The position numbers and the translations under genes were made by a program. A model generated the notes under the pieces. That model made no database searches and was not told the origin of the DNA. It saw nothing but the letters and a program-made list of their open reading frames with translations. From Alistipes sp. CHKCI003 (GTDB lineage: Bacteria > Bacteroidota > Bacteroidia > Bacteroidales > Rikenellaceae), in contig NZ_FCNT01000054.1 of assembly GCF_900021155.1 (NCBI RefSeq), positions 1 through 63,023 of the forward strand: 63,023 bases of DNA, in the 5' to 3' direction. This document shows, piece after piece, positions 1 through 8,662 of the stretch. The stretch's first letter is position 1, and each line of letters begins with the position of its first letter.

Positions 1-734
1 GTGCGGGGGGGGGAGGGAACCGGATCGTATTTCCGGGCGGATGCCCGGTTTGCGGCGACGGGGCTATCGGATTCGGCTCGGGTATGACGACGTCGGTCGA
101 AGCTCTTTCTTCCATTTCCCGCCTCGGCGGTGTCCGGACCTGTGTTTGCCTCTCACTCGGCTGAAATGGTGCGCTTGCGGGCTGTCGTTTCCCCCGCTTC
201 GGCGGAGCGCGGATTTCGTTCGGTTCTGCGGCGCGGTTTGACGAAATGGTCCGACGAGGTGCGGACGTTCGATCCGCTCCTGTCGCGGAGGTTGGCAGGT
301 TGCTCGGGTACGGCCCTATTCCGGTCGATAAAATCGGGGCGCCGCCGCGGGCTCTTTTCGGGGAGGCGGGGGGGGGAGGATGCAGCCGATTCCGGTCGAT
401 ACGCGGAGGCCGGATTTACCGTGGAGCGCGTAGACCCGGAGGTGCGGAGGCCCGGAACCGCAGGCGGCGGGGCGGCTTGATACCGGGACGGTGCGGCGCG
501 AAATATACGATCGGTCGTTGTGCGCGGCGGGGCCGGCCGGGAGAAAGGCCGGAGCCGGATGTCGTCGGCAGCTCCTTGCCGTTGTTCACGGTTGCCAGAC
601 TCGGAACGGTTGCTTATTCGAACGGCGGGGAACCGCTGCCGCCGACGGAACCCTTGCGATACCGTAGGGGGCTTTTTTTGCCGGTGCGCTCCGGTAGCAA
701 TGCCCCGCGGAAATCCCGGGCTATCGCGAGCCAC
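1..734. other. gene-free G-rich stretch
   Basis: I see no convincing gene here. The open frames on both strands are rich in Arg, Gly, Pro and Ser, lack any motif I recognise, and look like by-products of the strong purine/pyrimidine strand bias and low stop-codon frequency. There is a run of nine G residues at the very start and another G run near 370. No tRNA-like or rRNA-like sequence was recognised. It lies downstream of the minus-strand gene that ends at 735, so it may hold that gene's 3' region. Confidence 0.5.
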
Positions 735-1673
735 TTAGTCGCCGTCCTCCATCTGGTCCCAGAAATCCATGTCCATCTTCTTTATTTCCAGTAGTTTTTC
801 CGTCTGCATGCCCAGCCCGTAATCGTAGATGTATTGAGCCATCTGCGCACCGTCTATCAGAATGATGGTCGGATTTCCGTTCAGATTGCGCACATAATCG
901 GCCGCTCCGCGCGAATAGCCCGAGGTCGTGATGAATACGCCTTTTTTCGAGGGTGTGGCCGCGACGGCTCCGACGAATCGCTGCACCTCTTCGCGTCCGA
1001 CGTTGTGTTGCGGTGCATAACGTTTGGCTTGAATGGAGATGCGGTTGAACCCCAGCACGTCTTCGCGGATCATTCCGTCGATGCCCCCGTCGTTCGTCTG
1101 TCGGGTTACGGTTCCCGAGTCCTTCACTTCGCCGCCGTAACCCTTGGCTTGCAGCAGTTTGACGACCAGCTTTTCGAACTCGGCCGGTTTTTTGCCGAGG
1201 ATGGTGGTCAGAATTTCGGCGTACACCGAGCGTTTGATCTTCTCGTAGGAGTTTTCCAGAAGCTCCTGCGGGGTCTGTGCGGGCGGGACGGTGGTTTCCT
1301 CGTCGGCGGACTTCTTTTTGCCTGCGGTCGTCGCGGGGCGGTCGACCGAACGCGCCTGCACGATGTCCGAAATGTATTGATTGATCTGTTCGGCAGTGGA
1401 GCTTTTCAACATTTCCCGGCCTTTCTGCGTGATGCGGTAGACGCCCCTTTGGGGTTTCTCGACCAGCCCCGCGATGAACAGATAGCTCAAGGCCCACGAG
1501 ATTCGGTCCGAAAAGATATTTCCGTTGCCGGAGGGGTATTCGGCGTTTATTTCCTCGTCCGTGAGTTCGAAATGCCGGGCCAGCGGCGCCCTGAAATCTC
1601 GGGTGCGCAGCGGCGCGCTGTCTTGGAGCAGGAGGAGTGCCTGAATGCGGATCGTGTCGAAGCGAGGTATCAT
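735..1673 (-). CDS. mrr: Mrr-type restriction endonuclease
   Basis: A 312-residue protein with the two-domain Mrr layout: an N-terminal winged-helix region (about residues 1-95) and a C-terminal PD-(D/E)xK nuclease fold (about 160-300). Visible catalytic motifs are NDGGIDG (Asp199) and IQAKRY (Gln215-x-Lys217), preceded by a Glu in the EFEKLV helix. The family cuts foreign, often methylated, DNA. A low-complexity linker (about 108-135) joins the domains. It starts 18 bp after the RlmI gene on the same strand, so the two may be co-transcribed. No modification methyltransferase is adjacent, as expected for a type IV modification-dependent enzyme. The family call is firm; the substrate specificity cannot be read from the sequence. 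Confidence 0.88.
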   Translation of the reverse strand: MIPRFDTIRIQALLLLQDSAPLRTRDFRAPLARHFELTDEEINAEYPSGNGNIFSDRISWALSYLFIAGLVEKPQRGVYRITQKGREMLKSSTAEQINQYISDIVQARSVDRPATTAGKKKSADEETTVPPAQTPQELLENSYEKIKRSVYAEILTTILGKKPAEFEKLVVKLLQAKGYGGEVKDSGTVTRQTNDGGIDGMIREDVLGFNRISIQAKRYAPQHNVGREEVQRFVGAVAATPSKKGVFITTSGYSRGAADYVRNLNGNPTIILIDGAQMAQYIYDYGLGMQTEKLLEIKKMDMDFWDQMEDGD

Positions 1674-1691
1674 GACGATGCGTGTTTCGGG

Positions 1692-2891
1692 TTATTCGAC
1701 GTAGAGCACCAGTCCCTTGAGGTATTCGCCCTCGGGATGGTAGATGTCGATCGGATGATCGGCCGGCTGGGTGAGCTGATGCAGAATGCGCACTTTGCGG
1801 CCCGCGATGGCCGCGGCCGAGAAGACCGTCGTGCGGAAGAGCTCCTTCGAGACGGCCTGCGAGCAGGAGAACGTGAAGAGGATGCCGCCGCTCTTGATCT
1901 GCGACAGTGCGCGGGCGTTGAGGCGCTTGTAGCCCTGCACGGCGTTGCCCAGCACTTTGTGGTGCTTGGCGAAGGCCGGCGGATCGAGGATGATGAGGTC
2001 GTAGCGGTCGCCTATGTCCTTCAGGTATTCCACGGCATCGGCCGCGAGCGCCGTGTGGGGCGCTGCGTCGCCGAAGTTGAGCCGCACGTTCTCCCCGGCC
2101 AGCCGCACGGCGCGTTCCGACGAATCGACCGAACAGACTTCGCGGGCGCCGCCCGCAAGTGCGTAGACCGAGAATCCGCCCGTGTAGCAAAAGGTGTTGA
2201 GCACGGTGCGGCCCGCGGCATAGCGGCGCACCAGCTCGCGGTTTTCGCGCTGGTCGAGGAAGAAGCCCGTTTTCTGACCCTCTTCCCAGTTGACGAGGAA
2301 TTGCAGGCCGTGTTCGCGTACGGTGTGGGTTTTGTGCTCCGAGGCACCCCTCAGATAGCCGTCGACGGCCCCCAGCCGGGCGTTGAACGGCACGGTCTGC
2401 GAACTCTTGTCGTAGACCGCTTCGAGCCGGTCGCCCAGTACCGCGTGCAGGGCGGCGGCGACGTCGAGACGGGCGCGGTACATGCCCGCCGAGTGGCACT
2501 GCACCACGGCCGTGCGGCCGTAGAGGTCGATGACGAGCCCCGGCAGCGAGTCGCCCTCGCCGTGCACGAGCCGGAAGCAGGTGGTGTCGCCGTCGTCCGA
2601 GAGGCCGAGCGTGCGCCGCACGTCCCATGCGGCGGCGATGCGGCGCTCCCACCAAGCCGCCTCTATGGGCTCGTCGCGGAAGGTCAGCACACGCACGGCG
2701 ATCGAGCCGATCTGATAGTGCCCGCGGGCGATGAAGTCGCCCGAGTGGGTGTAGACGTCGACCACGGCACCTTCGCGGATCTCCGATTCGTCCTCGGCGG
2801 CGATGTAGTCGACGGCCCCCGAGAAGATCCACGGATGGCGGCGCAGGAGCGACTCTTCCTTACCTTTGCGCAGATGTATTTGCGGTGTCAT
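1692..2891 (-). CDS. rlmI: 23S rRNA (cytosine-C5)-methyltransferase RlmI-like
   Basis: A 399-residue class I SAM-dependent RNA methyltransferase of the RlmI/RlmK type. An N-terminal PUA RNA-binding domain covers about residues 1-75. The SAM-binding loop reads NTFCYTGGFS (about 232-241), motif IV is ILDPPAFAK (about 301-309), and FTFSCSQ carries the likely catalytic Cys343. The family makes m5C1962 in 23S rRNA. It is a core housekeeping gene, which argues that this edge of the window is chromosomal backbone. Its ATG lies inside the upstream exonuclease gene (32-bp overlap), which implies translational coupling. Length is normal for the family. Confidence 0.9.
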   Translation of the reverse strand: MTPQIHLRKGKEESLLRRHPWIFSGAVDYIAAEDESEIREGAVVDVYTHSGDFIARGHYQIGSIAVRVLTFRDEPIEAAWWERRIAAAWDVRRTLGLSDDGDTTCFRLVHGEGDSLPGLVIDLYGRTAVVQCHSAGMYRARLDVAAALHAVLGDRLEAVYDKSSQTVPFNARLGAVDGYLRGASEHKTHTVREHGLQFLVNWEEGQKTGFFLDQRENRELVRRYAAGRTVLNTFCYTGGFSVYALAGGAREVCSVDSSERAVRLAGENVRLNFGDAAPHTALAADAVEYLKDIGDRYDLIILDPPAFAKHHKVLGNAVQGYKRLNARALSQIKSGGILFTFSCSQAVSKELFRTTVFSAAAIAGRKVRILHQLTQPADHPIDIYHPEGEYLKGLVLYVE

Positions 2892-3501
2892 GGCGTGTGC
2901 GTTTGGATTTGGCGGTGTGTTGCAGGACGTCGTAGATGCGGGTGCAGACCCAAGCGTCCGTAGCGGCGTATCTCTGTTGTTTTTCCGTGAGCGTCGCGGC
3001 TTCCCAGTTGCTCAGGCGCTGCGCTTTCGAAACCCGCTGGCCCAGCACGATGGCCGAGAGTTTCTTGAGGCTCTTCTCCTCGATGCCCCACTCGGGCGCC
3101 AAGGTTTGCAGGTCGACGAAGCCGCCGTCGCGGAAAGGTTTGATCTGACGCAGGGAGCGCAGGTCGCCGCCCACGTCGGCGCCGATTTTGAGTATGTCTT
3201 TCGATTCGAGCAGCCGCACGATGGCTTTGTCGAAGCGTATTTTGTTGAGCCTGAACAGGTAGCATACCTCCGGCGTGGAGAGTTGCAGGAGCGATACGCG
3301 GAACATCACGCCCGGACGGAACGAGGGGCGCGTCTCGGTGTCGAAGCCCAGCAGCGGTTGTCGCATGAGGTAGCTGCACGCGGCGGCGACGTCGCGTTCC
3401 TCTTCGACGACGCGGATCTCGCCCCCGAACTCGATGGCGGGCAGGGCGGCCGTCTCGTCGTTGCCGATCTTTGCGGCGAATTTGTTTTTTCTGTGGTTCA
3501 T
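2860..3501 (-). CDS. 3'-5' exonuclease, DEDDy family
   Basis: A protein of 213 residues from the ATG at 3501; the frame stays open to 3573 but the -7 promoter box at 3510-3517 argues against the longer form. All three exonuclease motifs of the RNase D/DnaQ-like DEDDy fold are visible: FDTET (Exo I, Asp-x-Glu), DVGGDLRSL (Exo II) and YAATDAWV (Exo III, Tyr-x3-Asp). The family removes nucleotides from the 3' end of RNA or DNA. It is a single-domain protein without the HRDC domains of RNase D. The gene overlaps RlmI by 32 bp, which suggests a role in rRNA or tRNA processing, but that is inference. Confidence 0.85.
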   Translation of the reverse strand: MNHRKNKFAAKIGNDETAALPAIEFGGEIRVVEEERDVAAACSYLMRQPLLGFDTETRPSFRPGVMFRVSLLQLSTPEVCYLFRLNKIRFDKAIVRLLESKDILKIGADVGGDLRSLRQIKPFRDGGFVDLQTLAPEWGIEEKSLKKLSAIVLGQRVSKAQRLSNWEAATLTEKQQRYAATDAWVCTRIYDVLQHTAKSKRTRHDTANTSAQR

Positions 3502-3509
3502 GCGAGGGA

Positions 3510-3517
3510 CAAAGATA
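3510..3517 (-). promoter_or_regulatory. Bacteroidales -7 box (TATCTTTG) for the exonuclease-rlmI operon
   Basis: On the minus strand this reads TATCTTTG, an exact match to the Bacteroidales -7 consensus TAnnTTTG. It ends only 8 nt before the ATG at 3501, so the transcript would have an extremely short or absent 5' leader. It also decides the start codon in favour of 3501. Confidence 0.65.
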
Positions 3518-3874
3518 CGAAGAACTCGCGTAAAAACGAAAGAATCGGATAGATTAAGATAAGTGACTGACACTAAAGAAAGTCAAGCGGTCTATCTCTC
3601 TGTCTGTCCGACTCATCAAAAAGTAGGATTATGAGAGGTTAAGAAGGGCGATTGCTACTTATCCGTTGCCTTTTTTCGGCCCGGAAAAATTCGCAGAAAA
3701 ACACCCTGTCGAACCGTTTGCTACCGCAAAGAACGCTTGTATTTTCGGTATTCGCACTGTAAAGATAACCGTTTTTTTCGATTATCGGGAAAATACAGCC
3801 GCGTTTATTCGATCCGGGGTTCTGTTTCGCTGTTCTGCTATATTTTTCATGGCTTCAAATAGCTCTATATCAGC
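3518..3874. other. gene-free stretch, probable left end of the conjugative element
   Basis: No gene is supported between the exonuclease promoter and the first integrase. The sequence is more AT-rich than the flank. It separates housekeeping genes (left) from an integrase (right), so the element boundary (attL) should lie here. I could not identify a direct repeat shared with the right end near 56-59 kb by eye. Confidence 0.4.
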
Positions 3875-3882
3875 TAATTTTG
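3875..3882 (+). promoter_or_regulatory. putative -7 box (TAATTTTG) for integrase operon
   Basis: TAATTTTG matches the Bacteroidales TAnnTTTG -7 consensus and sits 19 nt before the integrase ATG at 3902. No clear -33 TTTG element is seen at the usual distance, so this is a moderate call. Confidence 0.45.
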
Positions 3883-3901
3883 CAATTAGATAAATAGAGT
3901 T

Positions 3902-5125
3902 ATGGAACAAATGGATGTAAGGGTCGCGTTCTACCTTAAAAAGAGCGAAACGAATGCCGATGGTTGTTGTCCTGTCATGGCACGGTTGACCGTCGGCAAC
4001 CATTCCGAGGCGGCTTTCAGTGCCAAGATGTCGGTTCCCGTATCGTCGTGGGCATCGGGCCGCGCCACGGGAAAGAGCGCCGCTACGCGGGAGATCAACC
4101 GGAAATTGGACGAACTGCGTGCCTCGGCACTGGCCATCTACAAGGAACAGTCTGCGATACGGGAGGTCGTGACCGCCGAAGAGGTACGGGATCTGTTGCT
4201 GGGCAAGGCTTCCGGACAAACAACCCTGCTTGGTTATTTTCAAACGTTTATCGAACATTTCGAGAAGCGCGTGGGTGTAAACCGCGAGAAAGACACGCTC
4301 AGATCCTATCGCTATGCCCGTAATTGCGTCTCCGCTTTCCTGCAAACACAGTATAAACTCTCGGATATTCCCTTTACCGCCCTCGACCGGTCGTTCATCG
4401 ACAGGTACGACCTTTACCTGCGGACGGAACGCCGCATCGCGCCGGGAACTATCGTCTTGCTGACCACAAGGCTGAACACGATCGTCGGCGAAGCGGTGGC
4501 GGAGGGTATCATCACGGCCGACCCGTTCGCCGGGTACGAACCGAAGCGCCCCGAAAGGGTGCAGAAATACCTCACTGCCGACGAATTGCACCGGCTGATG
4601 ACCACGCCGCTCCATCACCCGACGCTCTACCAAACCCGCGACCTGTTCCTATTCTCGTGTTATACGGGCATTCCTTACGGGGATATGTGCCGCCTGAGCG
4701 AAGACGATCTGGAAATTGCCGAGGACGGCGAGGTGTGGATCAAAACCACGCGCAAGAAGACGAAGATCGACTACGAACTGCCGCTGCTCGATATTCCCCT
4801 CCGTATTCTCGACAAATACAGGGGTATCGCGCCGGAAGGGAAATTACTTCCTATGTACGGCAACACTACACTCAACCGGGCTCTGAAACGTATCGCCTCG
4901 ATCTGCGGTATCGAAAAGCGGCTCGTTTTCCACTGCGGACGGCATACCTACGCCACCGAAATCACGCTTTCGCAGGGCGTTCCGCTGGAAACGGTCAGTA
5001 AGATGCTGGGCCACACACGTATCGACACGACACAGATTTATGCCAAAGTAACCGATGACAAAATCGGCGCGGATACGCAAAACCTCGACAAGAAGCTCGC
5101 CGAGCGGTTTTCGATAGCTCTGTAA
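3902..5125 (+). CDS. tyrosine recombinase/integrase (first of a tandem pair)
   Basis: A 407-residue Bacteroidetes-type tyrosine recombinase with an arm-binding domain (about 1-100), a SAM-like core-binding domain (about 105-200) and a catalytic domain (about 215-400). Visible catalytic residues are the beta-hairpin Lys in TTRKKTK, HCGRH (His-x-x-Arg), LGHTRIDTTQIYAKV with the second His and the nucleophile Tyr. The first catalytic Arg (RI), usually in a TGLR motif, is replaced by Pro258 in TGIPYGD. IntDOT of CTnDOT is known to lack RI as well, so this need not mean inactivity. The gene would integrate and excise the element. It is followed after 25 bp by a second integrase on the same strand. 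Confidence 0.92.
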   Translation: MEQMDVRVAFYLKKSETNADGCCPVMARLTVGNHSEAAFSAKMSVPVSSWASGRATGKSAATREINRKLDELRASALAIYKEQSAIREVVTAEEVRDLLLGKASGQTTLLGYFQTFIEHFEKRVGVNREKDTLRSYRYARNCVSAFLQTQYKLSDIPFTALDRSFIDRYDLYLRTERRIAPGTIVLLTTRLNTIVGEAVAEGIITADPFAGYEPKRPERVQKYLTADELHRLMTTPLHHPTLYQTRDLFLFSCYTGIPYGDMCRLSEDDLEIAEDGEVWIKTTRKKTKIDYELPLLDIPLRILDKYRGIAPEGKLLPMYGNTTLNRALKRIASICGIEKRLVFHCGRHTYATEITLSQGVPLETVSKMLGHTRIDTTQIYAKVTDDKIGADTQNLDKKLAERFSIAL

Positions 5126-5150
5126 TCACCTTTTTCAAATCCGAATCATC

Positions 5151-6461
5151 ATGGAAACGAACAATAAGGAGATAAAACGCCGCAGTACGTTTGCCGTACT
5201 GTTCTATATCAATCGAACTAAAGTCCGCAAGGACGGCACCTGCCAGCTCTTGTGCAAAGTCAGCATCGACGCCGAATCGGCTCATATAGGTATCAAAACC
5301 GCCATCGAACCGTCGCTGTGGAATCCGGAAACAGGACGCGCGGACGGCCGGAGTGCCAATGCCCGCAAGGTAAACCGGGCCATCGACCTGCTGACCGAAC
5401 AGATCGAGGCCCACTATCGGAGGATTCGCAACGACCTCGGCTTCGTCACGGCGGAACTGGTGAAGAACGCCGTAAAAGGCGTCGGACAGAAGCCGCTCAC
5501 GCTGCTGGCCCTGTTCCGGGAACACAATGCAGAGTTTTACAAACGGGTCGGCGTAGATCGGACGAAAGAGACCTATGCCAGCTACGAGAACTCCTACAAC
5601 CACTTGGCTGCGTTCGTACAACAGAAATGCGGGCAGGAAGACGTCACGCTCCGAAGTCTCGACAAAACGTTCTACGACGACTTCGACCTCTTTCTGCGAA
5701 CGGAGTGCGATATGATGCAAAAAACGGTGCACGAACACCTGTACCGTCTGAAGAAAATGACCAAACGGGCTGTCAGCCAGGGTACGCTCCGCCGCGATCC
5801 TTACGGCAGGCTGCACCCGGAGCTGCCCGAACGCAAGAGCCGCCACCTCAAACTCGAAGACCTCAAAAAGCTGATGGAAACGCCCATCGACAAACCCAAT
5901 CTTCAGCGGGTTCGGGACTGGTTCCTCTTCTCCACCTTCACGGGTCTGTCCTACTCCGACCTGAAACGGCTCTCGGATAAGGACATCACGCAGGCCGCTG
6001 ACGGAACGTGGTGGCTTCATATACGGCGCAAAAAAACAGATACGCCCTCGGCAGTCCGGTTGCTGGAGGTTCCGTTGCGGATCATCGAGAAATACCGGTC
6101 TGAACGTCGGAGCGACAAGATTTTCAACCTTTACAGCCGGAAGCATCTTATCATACTTACGCGAAAACTGGGACAAGCATATGGTTTCGATATGACTTTC
6201 CATAAGGCCCGGCATAATTTCGGGACGCATATTACCCTCTCGATGGGCGTGCCTATCGAAACCGTGAGCCGTATGATGGGACACAAGAGCATCACCACGA
6301 CTCAGATTTACGCCAAAGTGACCGATAAAAAGGTGGGTGAAGATATGAAAGGACTTAAAACGAGAACGAAAGGCCGGAAAATAGTCTTATGCGAAGAGAA
6401 TGTGAGCGTTATGAAAAAGAAACGGGCTCGGTCCGACAAAGGAAAAGCGGCGTTCGCTTGA
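5151..6461 (+). CDS. tyrosine recombinase/integrase (second of a tandem pair)
   Basis: A 436-residue paralogue of the preceding integrase, with the same three-domain layout. Catalytic signatures: IRRKKTDT (Lys), FHKARHNFGTH (His-x-x-Arg), MGHKSITTTQIYAKV (His and nucleophile Tyr). The RI position reads TGLSYSD, with Ser267 where most tyrosine recombinases have Arg; a Ser there is also what is known for IntDOT. The C-terminal tail beyond the Tyr helix is long and basic. The two proteins differ too much in sequence to be a recent duplication. Whether one recombinase or both act on the att sites is unknown. Confidence 0.92.
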   Translation: METNNKEIKRRSTFAVLFYINRTKVRKDGTCQLLCKVSIDAESAHIGIKTAIEPSLWNPETGRADGRSANARKVNRAIDLLTEQIEAHYRRIRNDLGFVTAELVKNAVKGVGQKPLTLLALFREHNAEFYKRVGVDRTKETYASYENSYNHLAAFVQQKCGQEDVTLRSLDKTFYDDFDLFLRTECDMMQKTVHEHLYRLKKMTKRAVSQGTLRRDPYGRLHPELPERKSRHLKLEDLKKLMETPIDKPNLQRVRDWFLFSTFTGLSYSDLKRLSDKDITQAADGTWWLHIRRKKTDTPSAVRLLEVPLRIIEKYRSERRSDKIFNLYSRKHLIILTRKLGQAYGFDMTFHKARHNFGTHITLSMGVPIETVSRMMGHKSITTTQIYAKVTDKKVGEDMKGLKTRTKGRKIVLCEENVSVMKKKRARSDKGKAAFA

Positions 6462-6509
6462 CGGAAAGCAAAAATATTCGTATAATTAAGAAACTAATAT
6501 CCAAACAAT

Positions 6510-6878
6510 ATGGCAACGACAGGAGAAAGAGCGACAGGAACGATAACGATCGAGTACAATACCGTAACCGTAACCCCCGGTGCCGACGGCGATGTGTGGC
6601 TGACCCCGTCCGAGATTGCCCGGATGTTCGAGGTGTTCGTCCCGACGATTACGAGCAATATACGGGCGATTTACAAACACGGTGCACTGCGTATGTCGGA
6701 AACCTCGAATCTTCCGACGGCACATGCTGAACTGTATAATCTGGAAATGATCTCGGCGTTGGCCTTTCGGGTGGACACGCCCCAGAGCGCAGCGTTCCGG
6801 CGGTGGCTGATCCGCCGCCCCCATTCCCGGATGGTCGTGCTGAAGGTCTCGCAGGAGGAACGGACGGTAGTGAACTGA
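6510..6878 (+). CDS. RhuM-like protein, short form
   Basis: A 122-residue protein resembling the N-terminal domain of RhuM/virulence-type proteins. It has a winged-helix-like VWLTPSEIARMFEV segment, then NIRAIYKHGAL, then a second block AELYNLEMISALAFRV ending FRRWL. Full RhuM proteins are about 330 residues, so this is a single-domain version. RhuM proteins are common on islands and conjugative elements, but their function is not settled. It follows the integrases by 48 bp and precedes a strong terminator, so it is probably the last gene of the int transcript. A DNA-binding accessory role is inference. Confidence 0.7.
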   Translation: MATTGERATGTITIEYNTVTVTPGADGDVWLTPSEIARMFEVFVPTITSNIRAIYKHGALRMSETSNLPTAHAELYNLEMISALAFRVDTPQSAAFRRWLIRRPHSRMVVLKVSQEERTVVN

Positions 6879-6924
6879 CCTCGGAAAGAAAAAAATCCGT
6901 CTAACCACCTTGATTCTAATGTTT

Positions 6925-6963
6925 TCGCCCCTGTCGGAATTCATCCTGACAGGGGCGATTTTC
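6925..6963 (+). terminator. rho-independent terminator after integrase operon
   Basis: A perfect 10-bp inverted repeat (CGCCCCTGTC at 6926-6935, GACAGGGGCG at 6948-6957) with a 12-nt loop is followed on the plus strand by ATTTTC. It lies between the plus-strand int/rhuM genes and the convergent HTH genes. Confidence 0.75.
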
Positions 6964-7006
6964 AATCTCGGGAATTTGTCAGACAGACCGTCTCCTCGTT
7001 CCGGTG

Positions 7007-7315
7007 TTACAGCAACGCCTTATCATCCGTTCCGTTATACGAATCCCGGAGTAACTTTTCGATCTCCGATTCCCTGTACAGCACTTTCCCGCATATCATG
7101 TAATAAGGGAGTTTCCCCGAGCTGCGGTATTCCTGCAACGTCCGGCGGTGGACTTTCAGCCGCTCCGAAATTTCCTTGTCCGTCAGGTACGACTCGCCGC
7201 CCAGAATCAGGCGATGGTTCGTACCGAATTTTTCCAGGCCCTTTTCGATACGCTTTATCAGGTCGAATACTTCGGTCTCGCTACTGTCCGAGCCCTGCAC
7301 AATATTATTTCTCAT
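7007..7315 (-). CDS. excisionase-like helix-turn-helix protein
   Basis: A 102-residue protein with a MerR/excisionase-type (HTH_17) domain in its C-terminal half: LTDKEISERLKVHRRTLQEYR followed by GKLPYYMICGKVLYRESEIEKLL. The N-terminal 45 residues form a helical region. Such proteins bind DNA near att sites in Bacteroidales elements and act as excision factors (Xis-like) or regulators. It lies 15 bp downstream of a paralogous HTH gene on the same strand, so the two form a small operon facing the integrases. Confidence 0.8.
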   Translation of the reverse strand: MRNNIVQGSDSSETEVFDLIKRIEKGLEKFGTNHRLILGGESYLTDKEISERLKVHRRTLQEYRSSGKLPYYMICGKVLYRESEIEKLLRDSYNGTDDKALL

Positions 7316-7330
7316 AGCTTGTTCCTCCGT

Positions 7331-7603
7331 TTACTTTTTCGATTGTTTCAACAATGCCTCTACGTCTTGCGGCTTATAGTAGATTTTATGTCCGACTTGC
7401 GTGTAGGGAATGAGCCGTTTTTCACGATATGCCTGAAGCGTCCTTTTGGCGATGCACAGCATCTCGCAGACCTCCTCATTGTCGAGCCAACGTCCCAGGC
7501 GTTTTTGCTGTTTTGCATTCAGGGCCTCGATCCTTCCGGCCAGCGTTTCGAGTTTGGCCACCATAGAGTCATAGACCCGTTTTTCGATCATTATCATCTC
7601 CAT
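7331..7603 (-). CDS. excisionase-like helix-turn-helix protein
   Basis: The frame is open from 7654, but the ATG at 7603 gives the expected N-terminus (90 residues); an in-frame ATG at 7597 is also possible. It has a coiled-coil-like N-terminal helix (about 5-40) followed by an HTH_17 domain, WLDNEEVCEMLCIAKRTLQ, and GHKIYYKPQDVEALL. This is the standard CTn paired-HTH arrangement, in which two small excisionase-like proteins are encoded in tandem. Likely role: directionality of recombination or control of transfer genes. It is divergent from the gene at 7801. Confidence 0.78.
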   Translation of the reverse strand: MEMIMIEKRVYDSMVAKLETLAGRIEALNAKQQKRLGRWLDNEEVCEMLCIAKRTLQAYREKRLIPYTQVGHKIYYKPQDVEALLKQSKK

Positions 7604-7774
7604 AATTACAATGTTTAGCTTTCCCGGAACCCAAAAATACTTTATGGAATACACGTCCGAGCCTTTTGCCGACGCAGATGTAAGGGTTGACGTCGCTATA
7701 TGCCACGGTTGGCGTCGCCGCTTTGAATTTGTAAAAGCGAGGAAAATATGCGAAATTTGAATGGCTGAAACAGT

Positions 7775-7782
7775 TATATTTG
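7775..7782 (+). promoter_or_regulatory. putative -7 box (TATATTTG)
   Basis: TATATTTG matches TAnnTTTG. The predicted transcription start falls near 7789, which argues that translation of the downstream gene begins at the ATG at 7801 and not at the TTG at 7780 or the ATG at 7786. Confidence 0.4.
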
Positions 7783-7800
7783 ATTATGCTTCTGACTTCG

Positions 7801-8556
7801 ATGACATATAGGGAGATGTACGACCATCTCGCCGCTGACAAATACAAAGTAGACATCAAGCAAGAATACCTACGGCCCAAAGCGATTAAAGCATTTCGTA
7901 AAACAAGCCGTTTTCCTGCGTGGGAACTTTATGAATATAAGATTCCGGCAACCAACAATCAGTATATCATTTATTTTTATGCAGAAACCAGGACCCGTGC
8001 AGAATATCCCGAAGTCGGCTCTTTCTGTATTGTTTATGCAGACAAACATCGGTTTGTCGTTCAATGGGGTGCAAGCGGGTATAAGCACACCCCGGATAGC
8101 AAAATGGTAGGCGTCAGGCAAATCAGTGCCTATACATCCCATTTTTTTCAACGATACAGGGAGCGTTTCTTAAAAGACGAATCGCTGAGTGCTAATGATG
8201 TAGCTGCAAGATATTTTTCCCGGAATACTACCGTCATGCCCCTCCAGCAAAATGAGGGCATCAACCGCAACCATGAAAAATACGGAGAATATGGAAAGTA
8301 TGCCTTTCGTATCAGGGACGGGATCTGTTTTACCTACATGAAAGCAGAGGGTATGATAAGTGAGGACGGTGACAGGCATAAGGATAAAGTAGATACCGTA
8401 TATGTGTGCTACACTACGTTTATGAACGAATCCGGTATGACTGAAAGCCAGCGTAATGCTATCTTTCAAGAACATTGTATGCAATGGCGGCAATTATACG
8501 ATACATTCCTGAGTGAAGCTAAAAACGGGACTATCACCCTGCGAATTGAACCTTAA
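7801..8556 (+). CDS. hypothetical protein
   Basis: A protein of 251 residues from the ATG at 7801 (earlier in-frame starts at 7780 TTG and 7786 ATG). I do not recognise its family. It is a globular, aromatic-rich protein with beta-rich segments such as NQYIIYFYAE and HRFVVQW, and a basic helix SHFFQRYRERFLKDE in the middle. No signal peptide, membrane segment or nucleotide-binding motif is visible. Base composition is more AT-rich than the integrase genes, which fits recent acquisition. It stands alone, divergent from the HTH operon. Confidence 0.6.
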   Translation: MTYREMYDHLAADKYKVDIKQEYLRPKAIKAFRKTSRFPAWELYEYKIPATNNQYIIYFYAETRTRAEYPEVGSFCIVYADKHRFVVQWGASGYKHTPDSKMVGVRQISAYTSHFFQRYRERFLKDESLSANDVAARYFSRNTTVMPLQQNEGINRNHEKYGEYGKYAFRIRDGICFTYMKAEGMISEDGDRHKDKVDTVYVCYTTFMNESGMTESQRNAIFQEHCMQWRQLYDTFLSEAKNGTITLRIEP

Positions 8557-8662
8557 CTGCTTTTATTTAGGAATACTAACAATTCAGTGCCAAATCTTAG
8601 CTTGTTAATTTGATGATGCAAACCGTTGAAAACTTTAACAATGACAACATAAACAGCGCTCT

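Noticed and set aside
153..794. Open frames of 182-193 residues on both strands
   Set aside because: Arg/Pro/Ser/Gly-rich without motifs, mutually overlapping, and explained by strand composition bias.
721..2963. Two open frames of more than 700 residues overlapping mrr and rlmI
   Set aside because: They run antisense or in another frame across two clear genes with catalytic motifs; high GC leaves few stops. Shadows.
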